A DNA stretch of 64,000 bases, from assembly GCF_003932715.1 (NCBI RefSeq), contig NZ_CP020700.1, forward strand, positions 5,974,501 through 6,038,500. Reading direction: 5' to 3'. The notes beneath the pieces were generated by a model. It was not told where the DNA came from, searched no databases, and worked only from the letters and a program-made list of their open reading frames with translations. This document shows, piece by piece, positions 16,515 to 24,869 of the stretch. Position numbers and translations under genes: made by a program. The stretch comes from Streptomyces tsukubensis. GTDB taxonomy: Bacteria; Actinomycetota; Actinomycetes; Streptomycetales; Streptomycetaceae. Every line of letters begins with the position of its first letter. Positions within the stretch are counted from its first letter, which is position 1.

Positions 16515-18020
16515 ATGGGTAACCGATTCCAGGTGCTGGACCGCTTCGCGGACGGCGCGCAGTACATCGGCGGGCAGTGCGGGCCCGGCAGCTCAGGGCG
16601 TACCCAGCGGATCGTCGACCCGGCCAGCGGTGACACCGTCCACCGGTACGAGCTCGCGGGGCCCGCCGACGTCGACGCCGCGGTTGCCGCCGCGAGCGCC
16701 GCGCTGCCGGGCTGGGCGGGCGCGTCCCCCGCAGAGCGCTCCGATGCACTGCACCGCTTCGCCGCCGTCCTCACCGAGCGGGCGGGCGACTTCGCCCGGG
16801 TCGAGTCCCTGCAGTGCGGAAAGCCCATCAAGCTCTGCACCGAGTTCGACGTGCCCGGCACCATCGACAACACGGCGTTCTTCGCGGGCGCCGCCCGTCA
16901 CCTCCAGGGCCAGGCCGCCGGTGAGTACAGCGGTGACCACACCTCGTACGTCCGCCGGGAACCCATCGGGGTCGTCGGTTCGATCGCCCCCTGGAACTAT
17001 CCGCTCCAGATGGCCGCGTGGAAGATCCTCCCGGCGATCGCCGCGGGCAACACCGTGGTGCTCAAGCCCGCCGAGATCACCCCCCTGACCTCGCTGATGT
17101 TCGCCTGGGCCGCGACCGAGGCGGGTATTCCGGCGGGTGTCGTCAATGTGGTCTCCGGGGCCGGCCACGACGCCGGTGAACGTCTCGTCGGCCATCCGGA
17201 CGTCGCCATGGTCTCCTTCACCGGCTCCACCGCCGTCGGCAAGCGGGTGGCCGAGCTCGCCACCTCCTCCGTCAAACGGCTCCACCTCGAACTCGGCGGC
17301 AAGGCCCCCTTCCTCGTCTTCGACGACGCCGACCCCGAGGCGGCGATCCAGGGAGCCGTCGCCGCAGCCCTGATCAACTCCGGCCAGGACTGCACCGCCG
17401 CCACCCGGGTCTATGTCCAGCGCCCGCTGTACGAGCAGCTGCGCGAGGGCATCGCGGACACCATGGCCGGGGTCCGCCTCGGTGACCCCTTCGACCCCGC
17501 GACCGATCTCGGGCCCCTGGTGTCCCACACCCAGCGCGACCGTGTCGCGGGTTTCGTGGACCGTGCCCGGGCCTACGCCACCGTCGTCACCGGCGGCGAG
17601 GCACCCAAGAACGAGGGCGCCTACTATCTGCCGACGCTGATCGCCGACGCGCCCCAGAACAGCGAGATCGTCCAGTCCGAGATCTTCGGCCCGGTGCTGG
17701 CGATCCTGCCCTTCGACTCCGACGACGAGGGCATCGCCCTCGCCAACGACACCCCTTACGGGCTCGCCGCCTCCGCCTGGACCCGCGACGTCTTCCGCGC
17801 GAACCGGGCCACCCGGGACCTCAGGGCGGGCTGCGTCTGGATCAACGACCACATCCCGATCATCAGCGAAATGCCGCACGGCGGCTTCGGCGCCTCCGGC
17901 TTCGGCAAGGACATGTCGTCGTACTCCTTCGAGGAGTACACCCAGGTCAAACACGTCATGTTCGACAACACGGCGGTCGCGGCGAAGGACTGGCACCGCA
18001 CGGTCTTCGGGGACAGATAG
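16515..18020 (+). CDS. gamma-aminobutyraldehyde dehydrogenase (paralog 2)
   Basis: This 501-residue NAD-dependent aldehyde dehydrogenase has catalytic C293 (INSGQDCTAATR), general base E259 (LELGGKAP) and the APWNYP cofactor motif. It closely resembles the enzyme at 7601-9037, including the GFGKDMSSYSFEEYT tail. It should oxidise 4-aminobutanal (or 3-aminopropanal) to the amino acid. ATG at 16515 follows GGAGAG at a spacing of five; upstream in-frame codons run through the regulatory dyads and are not credible. It heads a run continuing into the polyamine transporter and oxidase genes. Confidence 0.92.
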   Translation: MGNRFQVLDRFADGAQYIGGQCGPGSSGRTQRIVDPASGDTVHRYELAGPADVDAAVAAASAALPGWAGASPAERSDALHRFAAVLTERAGDFARVESLQCGKPIKLCTEFDVPGTIDNTAFFAGAARHLQGQAAGEYSGDHTSYVRREPIGVVGSIAPWNYPLQMAAWKILPAIAAGNTVVLKPAEITPLTSLMFAWAATEAGIPAGVVNVVSGAGHDAGERLVGHPDVAMVSFTGSTAVGKRVAELATSSVKRLHLELGGKAPFLVFDDADPEAAIQGAVAAALINSGQDCTAATRVYVQRPLYEQLREGIADTMAGVRLGDPFDPATDLGPLVSHTQRDRVAGFVDRARAYATVVTGGEAPKNEGAYYLPTLIADAPQNSEIVQSEIFGPVLAILPFDSDDEGIALANDTPYGLAASAWTRDVFRANRATRDLRAGCVWINDHIPIISEMPHGGFGASGFGKDMSSYSFEEYTQVKHVMFDNTAVAAKDWHRTVFGDR

Positions 18021-18063
18021 CCGGGTTCCGAGCCCGGCTGACCCATGGGAAAGGGCACAGCGT

Positions 18064-19311
18064 ATGAACCACCACGAGCCCGAGGGCCTGTCCGCCCCTC
18101 AACTGGCGGCGATACGGCGCACGCTCACCAGCGGCCGGGGCGCCCTGACCCGGCGCTCGACGCTCCGGGCACTGGGCGCCGGAGTGCTCACCGCAGGCGG
18201 TGCCGCAGCCCTCGGCGCCTGCGGTATCCCGCCCGCCAAACGGGAGGGCGGGGCGGAGGACACCGACGACCGCTCGGCGAAGGAGAAGACCGTCGTCTTC
18301 TCCAACTGGACCGAGTACATGGACATCGGTGACGACAAGAAGTCCCGGCCCACCCTGGACGCCTTCACCCGCCGCACCGGGATATCGGTCAAGTACACCG
18401 AGGACATCAACGACAACGTCGAGTTCTTCGGCAAGATCCAGCCGCAGCTCGCCGCCGGCCAGTCGGCCGGCCGCGATCTGATCAACGTCACCGACTGGCT
18501 GGCCGCCCGGATGATCCGCCTCGGCTGGGTGCAGAAGCTGGACCCCGCACTGCTGCCGAACGCCTACGCCAACCTGTCCCCGCAGTTCCGCCGCCCCGAC
18601 TGGGACCCGGGCCGGGCCCACTCGTACCCCTGGACCGGTATCTCCACCGTCATCGCCTACAACAACAAGGCGACCGGCGGGAAGAAGGTCGACTCGGTGA
18701 GCCAGCTCCTCGACGACCCCGCACTCAAGGGGCGCGTCGGCTTCCTCACCGAGATGCGCGACACCATCGGCATGACCCTCCTCGACCTCGGCAAGAAGCC
18801 CGGCAGCTTCACCGACGCCGACTTCGACGAGGCCGTCGGACGGCTGCAGAAGGGTGTCGACCGGAAGCAGATCCGGCGCTTCCACGGCAACGACTACACC
18901 GCCGACCTCTCCAAGGGCGATCTCGCCGCCTGCGTCGCCTGGGCCGGTGACGTCATCCAGCTCCAGGCCGACAACCCGGACATCCGGTTCTCCATCCCCG
19001 CGGCCGGCTACATCACCTCCACCGACAATCTGCTGGTCCCGGCGGGCGCCACGCACCGGGCCAACGCCACCCGGCTGATCGACTACTACTACGAACGCCC
19101 CGTGGCCGCCCGGCTCGCCGCCTACATCAACTACGTCTGCCCGGTCGAGGGCGTCGGCGAGGAGCTGGCCAAGATCGACCCGGCGCTGGCCGGGAACACC
19201 CTGATCGTCCCGGACAAGGCCATGGCGGCCAAGTCCCAGGCCTTCCGCTCCCTCAGCAGCGAGGAGGAGAAGGCGTACGAGGAGAAGTTCGCCAAGCTCA
19301 TCGGCGCCTGA
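18064..19311 (+). CDS. potD: polyamine ABC transporter substrate-binding lipoprotein (PotD/PotF-like)
   Basis: This 415-residue lipoprotein has a Tat-type signal (RR at 30-31 in TRRSTLRALGAG) ending in the lipobox LGAC with lipidated C53. The mature part starts with the PotD-like strand VVFSNWTEYMD and later has WTGISTVIAYNNKA and VAWAGDVIQLQ, as in spermidine/putrescine-binding proteins. It captures polyamine at the membrane outer face for the PotABC genes that follow. ATG at 18064 is 43 bp after the dehydrogenase stop. Exact ligand preference (putrescine or spermidine) cannot be read. Confidence 0.92.
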   Translation: MNHHEPEGLSAPQLAAIRRTLTSGRGALTRRSTLRALGAGVLTAGGAAALGACGIPPAKREGGAEDTDDRSAKEKTVVFSNWTEYMDIGDDKKSRPTLDAFTRRTGISVKYTEDINDNVEFFGKIQPQLAAGQSAGRDLINVTDWLAARMIRLGWVQKLDPALLPNAYANLSPQFRRPDWDPGRAHSYPWTGISTVIAYNNKATGGKKVDSVSQLLDDPALKGRVGFLTEMRDTIGMTLLDLGKKPGSFTDADFDEAVGRLQKGVDRKQIRRFHGNDYTADLSKGDLAACVAWAGDVIQLQADNPDIRFSIPAAGYITSTDNLLVPAGATHRANATRLIDYYYERPVAARLAAYINYVCPVEGVGEELAKIDPALAGNTLIVPDKAMAAKSQAFRSLSSEEEKAYEEKFAKLIGA

Positions 19312-19489
19312 CGCACGCCGCCCCGCCCGGGCGCCCCGGCCCCGGGCCTGTGCACCCCGGCCCCGGCGCACCCCGGCCCCGGCCAAAACGGCCCCCGGCT
19401 CCGGCCGACGGCCCCCGAACCGCCGACGGCCCCGGCGAACACCCGGCCCCGCACCACCCGCTCTCCGACGACCCCTGGGACCGCGACCC

Positions 19490-20659
19490 ATGACAGACAC
19501 CACCGACACCACCGGCGGCGACGTCCGCCTGACCGGGATCAGCAAGGCGTACGGCTCCTTCACCGCCGTCCACCCGCTCGACCTCACCGTCCCGAACGGT
19601 TCCTTCTTCGCCCTCCTCGGCGCCTCCGGCTGCGGAAAGACCACCACCCTGCGGATGATCGCCGGACTGGAGGACCCCTCCACCGGCACCATCCGCCTCG
19701 GCGACCGGGACGTCACCGGCCTCCCGCCGCACAAGCGCCCGGTCAACACCGTCTTCCAGAGCTACGCCCTCTTCCCGCATCTGACGATCTTCGAGAACAT
19801 CGCCTTCGGACTCCGCCGCCGCGGGATCCGGTCGGTGAAGAAGCAGGTCGGCGAGATGCTGGAGCTCGTCCAGCTCGGCGATTTCGCCGCCCGGCGCCCG
19901 CACCAGCTCTCCGGCGGCCAGCAGCAGCGCGTCGCCGTCGCCCGGGCACTGATCAACCACCCCCGGGTCCTCCTCCTCGACGAGCCGCTGGGCGCCCTCG
20001 ACCTCAAACTCCGCAGGCAGATGCAGCTGGAGCTCAAACGCATCCAGACCGAGGTCGGGATCACCTTCATCCATGTCACCCACGACCAGGAGGAGGCCAT
20101 GACCATGGCCGACACCGTCGCGGTGATGAACGGCGGCCGGGTCGAACAGCAGGGCGCCCCCGCCGAACTGTACGAACTGCCGCGCACCACCTTCGTCGCC
20201 AACTTCCTCGGCAGCTCCAATCTGATCGAAGCCACCGTCACCTCGACGGCAGGCGGCGAGATCGCCGTCACCGCCGGAGGAACGAAACTGCGGCTGCCCG
20301 CCGACCGCTGCGCCGGTACGCCGGCCGCCGGGGAGAAGCTGCTCGCCGGGGTGCGGCCCGAGAAGATGTCCCTGGTCCACGCCGACGACGCGGCCGGGAT
20401 CGACGCCTCGCGGAATCGTTTCACCGGAACCATCCGGGCAGCCGGGTTCATCGGGGTCTCCACCCAGTACATCGTCGACAGCCCGGCGGGCGGCACCCTG
20501 GAGGTCTACGTCCAGAACCTCGAACACGACACCCGGCTCACCCCCGGCGCCGAGGTCGTCCTGCACTGGAACCCGGCCCACACCTTCGGGCTCGACCCGG
20601 ACCGGGGCACCGACGAGGGCACCCCGCGCACCGTCGAAGCGGCGGAGGCCGCCGGATGA
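19490..20659 (+). CDS. potA: polyamine ABC transporter ATP-binding protein
   Basis: This 389-residue ATPase has Walker A GASGCGKTT (44-52), the signature LSGGQQQRVA, Walker B LLLDEPLGALD and the switch HVTHDQEEA. The C-terminal 130 residues form a TOBE domain as in PotA. It drives polyamine import with PotB and PotC. ATG at 19490 has only a weak GGGA upstream, and a 178 bp C-rich low-complexity gap (19312-19489, tracts of CCCCGGCCCCGG) separates it from potD. Its stop overlaps the potB start (ATGA). Confidence 0.94.
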   Translation: MTDTTDTTGGDVRLTGISKAYGSFTAVHPLDLTVPNGSFFALLGASGCGKTTTLRMIAGLEDPSTGTIRLGDRDVTGLPPHKRPVNTVFQSYALFPHLTIFENIAFGLRRRGIRSVKKQVGEMLELVQLGDFAARRPHQLSGGQQQRVAVARALINHPRVLLLDEPLGALDLKLRRQMQLELKRIQTEVGITFIHVTHDQEEAMTMADTVAVMNGGRVEQQGAPAELYELPRTTFVANFLGSSNLIEATVTSTAGGEIAVTAGGTKLRLPADRCAGTPAAGEKLLAGVRPEKMSLVHADDAAGIDASRNRFTGTIRAAGFIGVSTQYIVDSPAGGTLEVYVQNLEHDTRLTPGAEVVLHWNPAHTFGLDPDRGTDEGTPRTVEAAEAAG

Positions 20660-21606
20660 GCGCCACCACCGCACCCTCCGCGGCCGGGGCGCCCCCGGGA
20701 GACCCCGCCGCGGACCCGGGGCCCGTCGTCCACAAGCCGTCCGTACGCCGCAGGCTCGTCCCGTACTGGCTGCTGCTCCCCGGCATCCTCTGGCTGCTGG
20801 TCTTCTTCGCCCTGCCGCTGGTCTACCAGGCCTCCACCTCCGTCCAGACCGGCTCCCTCGAAGAGGGCTTCCAGGTCACCTGGCACTTCGCGACCTACTG
20901 GGACGCCCTCGGCGAGTACTGGCCGCACTTCGTGCGCTCGGTGCTCTACGCGGGCACCGCCACCCTGCTCTGTCTGCTGCTCGGCTACCCGCTCGCCTAT
21001 CTGATCGCCTTCCGGGCCGGCCGCTGGCGCAATCTGCTGCTGGTCCTCGTCATCGCCCCGTTCTTCACCAGCTTTCTCATCCGCACCCTGGCGTGGAAGA
21101 CGATCCTGGCCGACGGCGGCCCGGTCGTGGACGTCCTCGACACCGTCGGCTTCCTCGCCGTCACCGACTGGCTGGGAATGACCGACGGCTCCCGGGTCCT
21201 CGCCACCCCGCTCGCGGTCGTCACCGGTCTGACGTACAACTTCCTGCCGTTCATGATCCTGCCGCTGTACACCTCCCTGGAGCGGATCGACACCCGGCTC
21301 CACGAGGCCGCCGGGGACCTCTACGCCACCCCCGCCACCACCTTCCGCAAGGTCACCTTCCCGCTGTCCCTGCCGGGCGTGGTCTCCGGAACCCTGCTCA
21401 CCTTCATCCCCGCCAGCGGCGACTACATCAACGCAGAACTGCTCGGCTCCACCGACACCAAAATGGTCGGCAACGTCATCCAGTCGCAGTTCCTGAGAGT
21501 GCTCGACTACCCGACCGCGGCCGCGTTGTCGTTCCTGCTGATGGCCGTCGTGCTCATCATGGTCTCGGTCTACATCAGGCGGGCCGGAACGGAGGACCTG
21601 CTGTGA
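20656..21606 (+). CDS. potB: polyamine ABC transporter permease PotB
   Basis: This 316-residue inner-membrane permease has six predicted segments and the EAA loop HEAAGDLYATPATTFRKVTFP in its second half. An N-terminal Pro/Ala-rich cytoplasmic tail of about 40 residues precedes the first membrane segment (YWLLLPGILWLLVFFALP). The ATG overlaps the potA stop by four bases, and the gene's own TGA overlaps the GTG of potC. It forms the translocation pore with PotC. Confidence 0.94.
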   Translation: MSATTAPSAAGAPPGDPAADPGPVVHKPSVRRRLVPYWLLLPGILWLLVFFALPLVYQASTSVQTGSLEEGFQVTWHFATYWDALGEYWPHFVRSVLYAGTATLLCLLLGYPLAYLIAFRAGRWRNLLLVLVIAPFFTSFLIRTLAWKTILADGGPVVDVLDTVGFLAVTDWLGMTDGSRVLATPLAVVTGLTYNFLPFMILPLYTSLERIDTRLHEAAGDLYATPATTFRKVTFPLSLPGVVSGTLLTFIPASGDYINAELLGSTDTKMVGNVIQSQFLRVLDYPTAAALSFLLMAVVLIMVSVYIRRAGTEDLL

Positions 21607-22433
21607 CGACCCCCCGGAAGACGGGCGGCGGCCCCGGGGCGATCGCCGCCTGGCTGCGGCGGAACGCCGTGGTCCTCGCGGGCCTGGCCACCCTCGCCTA
21701 TCTGATCCTGCCCAATGTCGTCGTGATGGTGTTCTCGTTCAACAAGCCCGCCGGGAAGTTCAACTACTCCTGGCGCGAGTTCTCCACCGACGCCTGGCAG
21801 GACCCGTGCGGCGTGGCCGGTCTCTGCGGTTCGCTCACCCTGTCGCTGCGGATCGCGTTCTTCGCCACCCTCGGCGCCACCGTCCTCGGCACGATGATCG
21901 CCTTCGCCCTGGTGCGCTACCGCTTCCGGGCCCGGGGCGCCGTCAACTCCCTGATCTTCCTGCCGATGGCGATGCCCGAGGTCGTCATGGCCGCGTCCCT
22001 CCTCACCCTCTTCCTCAACCTGGGGGCGGAGCTGGGACCGCTGACCGTCCTGATCGCCCACACCATGTTCGCCCTGAGCTTCGTGGTCGTCGCGGTCAAG
22101 GCCCGGGTGCTGTCGATGGACCCGAGACTGGAGGAGGCCGCCCGCGATCTCTACGCCGGGCCCGTGCAGACCTTCCTCCGGGTGACCCTGCCGATCGCCG
22201 CACCCGGTATCGCGGCGGGCGCCCTGCTGGCCTTCGCGCTCTCCTTCGACGATTTCATCATCACCAACTTCAACTCCGGCAACACCGTCACCTTCCCCAT
22301 GTTCGTCTGGGGATCGGCCCAGCGCGGTACGCCGGTCCAGATCAACGTCATCGGCACGGCCATGTTCGCCATCGCCGTACTGATCGTGGTCGTCGGCCAG
22401 TTCGTCGCCGGCCGACGGCGTAAAACCGTCTGA
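21603..22433 (+). CDS. potC: polyamine ABC transporter permease PotC
   Basis: This 276-residue permease has about six membrane segments. Its EAA loop reads EEAARDLYAGPVQTFLRVTLP, followed by the PotC-typical AFALSFDDFIITNF. The GTG start at 21603 overlaps the potB stop as GTGA. It ends 22 bp before the FAD oxidase gene, which has its own strong AAGGAG site. With PotB and PotA it completes the polyamine importer. Confidence 0.94.
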   Translation: MTTPRKTGGGPGAIAAWLRRNAVVLAGLATLAYLILPNVVVMVFSFNKPAGKFNYSWREFSTDAWQDPCGVAGLCGSLTLSLRIAFFATLGATVLGTMIAFALVRYRFRARGAVNSLIFLPMAMPEVVMAASLLTLFLNLGAELGPLTVLIAHTMFALSFVVVAVKARVLSMDPRLEEAARDLYAGPVQTFLRVTLPIAAPGIAAGALLAFALSFDDFIITNFNSGNTVTFPMFVWGSAQRGTPVQINVIGTAMFAIAVLIVVVGQFVAGRRRKTV

Positions 22434-22455
22434 TGTTCCTTAAGGAGTGGAAACC

Positions 22456-23919
22456 ATGGCCCCTGGTGCCATGACCGCAGCACCCCCGGCCGCCCCCGGC
22501 GACCGTGCCGCCACCGCCCGGGCGGCCCGGTCCCTCGCCGGAGCCCGGCCCGTCTCGTACTGGCTGGACGATCCGGACCGGCCCGCCGCCCTCCCCGCAC
22601 TCAGCGGCGACGAACAGTGCGATCTGCTGGTCGTCGGCGGCGGCTACAGCGGACTGTGGACCGCGCTGATCGCCAAGGAGCGCGACCCGGAGTGGGACGT
22701 CGTCCTCATCGAAGGCCGGGAGACGGGCTGGGCCGCCTCCGGCCGCAACGGCGGCTTCTGCGCCGCCTCCCTCACCCACGGGCTCGGCAACGGCATCGCC
22801 CGCTGGCCCGGCGAGATCCACCGGCTGGAGGAGCTGGGCGCCCGCAACCTCGACGCCATCGAGGAGGCCGTCGGCAGATACGGCATCGACTGCGATTTCG
22901 AACGCACCGGCTCCATCGACGTCGCCACCGAGCCCTACCAGGTCGAGGAGCTGGAGCAGGCGTACGAGGAGGCGCGGCGGCACGGCATCGACGGCCTGGA
23001 ACTGCTGGACGCGGCGGCGGTACGGGCCGAGGTCGACTCTCCGCTCTTCCTCGGCGGACTGCGGGACCGCGACGGTACGGCGATGCTCCACCCGGCGAAA
23101 CTGGCGTGGGGGCTGAAGCGGGCGTGCCTGGAAGCGGGCGTACGGATCTACGAGAACACCCCCGGCCTCCGGCTCGCCCCGGCCCGCTCCGGCCCCCGGA
23201 TGGCGGTCCGCACCCCGTACGGCCGGATCTTCGCCCGGCACATCGCCCTCGGCACCAACGTCTTCCCCTCGCTGGTCAAGCGGGTCCGCCCGTACACCGT
23301 CCCGGTCTACGACTACGCCCTGACCACCGAACCCCTCACCGAGGAGCAGCTCGCCTCCGTCGGCTGGCGCGGCCGCCAGGGGCTCGGTGACACGGCCAAC
23401 CAGTTCCACTACTTCCGGCTCACCGCCGACCACCGGATCCTGTGGGGCGGCTACGACGCGGTGTATCCGTACGGCGGCCGGATCAGCGCCGAGATGGACC
23501 ACCGGCCGGAGACGTACCTCAGACTCGCCGAACACTTCTTCCAGTACTTCCCGCAGCTGGAAGGGGTCCGCTTCAGCCACGCCTGGGGCGGGGCGATCGA
23601 CACCTGCTCGCGCTTCTCCGCGTTCTACGGCACGGCGCACGGCGGGCGGGTGGCGTACGCCGCCGGGTACACGGGCCTCGGGGTCGGGGCCACCCGCTTC
23701 GGGGCGGAGGTGATGCTCGACCTTCTCTCGGGGCGGCGGACCGAGCGGACCGAACTGGAGATGGTGCGCACCAAACCGTTGCCGTTCCCGCCGGAGCCGG
23801 TGGCCTGGGCCGGGATCGGGCTCACCCGATGGTCGCTGGCGCGGGCCGACGCCCGGGGCGGGCGGCGCAACCTCTGGCTGCGGACCATGGACCGGCTCGG
23901 ACTCGGCTTCGACAGCTGA
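22456..23919 (+). CDS. FAD-dependent amine oxidoreductase, PuuB-like (gamma-glutamylputrescine oxidase family)
   Basis: This 487-residue DAO-family flavoprotein has the Rossmann motif VVGGGYSGLWTAL (GGGYSG at 61-66), the flavin-contact GRNGGFC, and a C-terminal GYTGLGVGAT. This architecture is that of PuuB and related amine oxidases, which oxidise (gamma-glutamyl)putrescine to the aldehyde with release of H2O2 and ammonia. I chose ATG 22456 rather than GTG 22447 because AAGGAG (22442-22447) is then eight bases upstream. Its position after potC supports a role in polyamine breakdown. No gamma-glutamylpolyamine synthetase gene is in the window. Confidence 0.9.
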   Translation: MAPGAMTAAPPAAPGDRAATARAARSLAGARPVSYWLDDPDRPAALPALSGDEQCDLLVVGGGYSGLWTALIAKERDPEWDVVLIEGRETGWAASGRNGGFCAASLTHGLGNGIARWPGEIHRLEELGARNLDAIEEAVGRYGIDCDFERTGSIDVATEPYQVEELEQAYEEARRHGIDGLELLDAAAVRAEVDSPLFLGGLRDRDGTAMLHPAKLAWGLKRACLEAGVRIYENTPGLRLAPARSGPRMAVRTPYGRIFARHIALGTNVFPSLVKRVRPYTVPVYDYALTTEPLTEEQLASVGWRGRQGLGDTANQFHYFRLTADHRILWGGYDAVYPYGGRISAEMDHRPETYLRLAEHFFQYFPQLEGVRFSHAWGGAIDTCSRFSAFYGTAHGGRVAYAAGYTGLGVGATRFGAEVMLDLLSGRRTERTELEMVRTKPLPFPPEPVAWAGIGLTRWSLARADARGGRRNLWLRTMDRLGLGFDS

Positions 23920-24070
23920 CGGTACGGCCGCTGCCGAAGCCGGGTCCGAGCCGGGTGACGCAGTTCACTACTGATTGGTAGCCAAAGTCGCGTCATAGCC
24001 GGGGCCCGTCCCCTTCTCCCTCGTGAAACAGCGTCCGACTGGACGACACAGACGAGAGGAAGGCGGCACG

Positions 24071-24589
24071 ATGACCGGATCACGGGACAAAACGGCGGTG
24101 GAGTGGCTGGTGTCGGCGGCACCCGACCCCGACGCCTGCCGACGGGAGTGGGAGCGCAACCCCCTCGGAGTGGCCCTGCTGCCCGCGGGGCGGCGCTGGG
24201 ACGTGCTGATCGTCCCCGGGGAGCTGGGACATCCGGCCCTCGACGTGCTCGTCCGGCTGACGGACCGGCCGGGACCCGTACTCGCCGACTTCGGAGACGT
24301 CCGGATGGGGTTCTTCGTGCCCGCCGGGACCTCGGCGCGCTGGGTCGGCACCGGGATCCGCGGCGCCGGGCGCGGAACGTGGGTCGTCGTCCCCCACCCG
24401 GGACGGGGCACCGGCGGCGGGATGCGCTGGCTGGTGCGGCCGGACGGTTCGGGCGCCCTCAACGATCCGGTACTGCTCGAACTCGCGGTGCACGAGGCGG
24501 CGTCGGCGCTCGCCCGGGACGGGCGGGACGCCGCCGAACGGAAGCCGGGCCGGGTGCCGGGACCGCCGGCGCCGGGGGAAGAGCGGTGA
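24071..24589 (+). CDS. conserved actinobacterial protein of unknown function (primase-polymerase-N-like)
   Basis: I do not assign a function to this 172-residue cytoplasmic protein. The middle part (GVALLPAGRRWDVLIVP, then LADFGDVRMGFFVPAGTSARW) resembles a family common in Streptomyces and sometimes annotated as bifunctional DNA primase/polymerase N-terminal. No metal triad of an active polymerase can be seen in this short form. ATG at 24071 has GAGGAAGG upstream. It stands between the amine oxidase and the chitinase promoter region and ends with a Pro/Gly-rich tail. Confidence 0.7.
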   Translation: MTGSRDKTAVEWLVSAAPDPDACRREWERNPLGVALLPAGRRWDVLIVPGELGHPALDVLVRLTDRPGPVLADFGDVRMGFFVPAGTSARWVGTGIRGAGRGTWVVVPHPGRGTGGGMRWLVRPDGSGALNDPVLLELAVHEAASALARDGRDAAERKPGRVPGPPAPGEER

Positions 24590-24660
24590 GAAGGGGGCGG
24601 GAGGCGGGCCGGGTGGCCGCCCCCGGGGCGCGGGGGCGGTACCGCGTGGGTGCGGCCGCC

Positions 24661-24750
24661 CCGTACCGCTCTCCTTACCGGACGCCGTACCGGACCCCCT
24701 GTCGGACGCCGTACCGGACCCCCTGTCGGACGCCGTACCGGACCCCCTGA
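24661..24750. repeat. 24 bp tandem repeat, about four units
   Basis: Two identical 24 bp units (24685-24708 and 24709-24732; CCGTACCGGACCCCCTGT followed by CGGACG) are flanked by a divergent first unit (24661-24684) and an 18 bp partial fourth (24733-24750). The array lies in the untranslated gap upstream of the chitinase promoter. The unit is eight codons long, but no start or ribosome-binding site suggests translation. Confidence 0.85.
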
Positions 24751-24796
24751 GGACCCCCGGCCGCGGTCCACTTCGGGCCCTTTCGTGCCGGAAGCC

Positions 24797-24830
24797 TTGA
24801 CAAGACTATTGGTCTGGACCAAATTGGCCC
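24797..24830 (+). promoter_or_regulatory. chitinase promoter with DasR-type box (dre)
   Basis: A consensus -35 TTGACA (24797-24802) is followed at 17 bp by a weak -10, CAAATT (24820-24825). Between and overlapping them lies TTGGTCTGGACCAA (24809-24822), one base off a perfect palindrome and close to the DasR-responsive element ACTGGTCTAGACCAGT known upstream of chitin and GlcNAc genes in Streptomyces. Repressor bound here would block the promoter. Regulation by DasR is inferred from the motif. Confidence 0.7.
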
Positions 24831-24869
24831 TCCCTCGCGCTTCCATCCCCCCACTCCTTGGAGGCAGTT

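Noticed and set aside
24661..24750. 24 bp repeat as a CRISPR array
   Set aside because: The units are contiguous with no spacers and there are no cas genes nearby.
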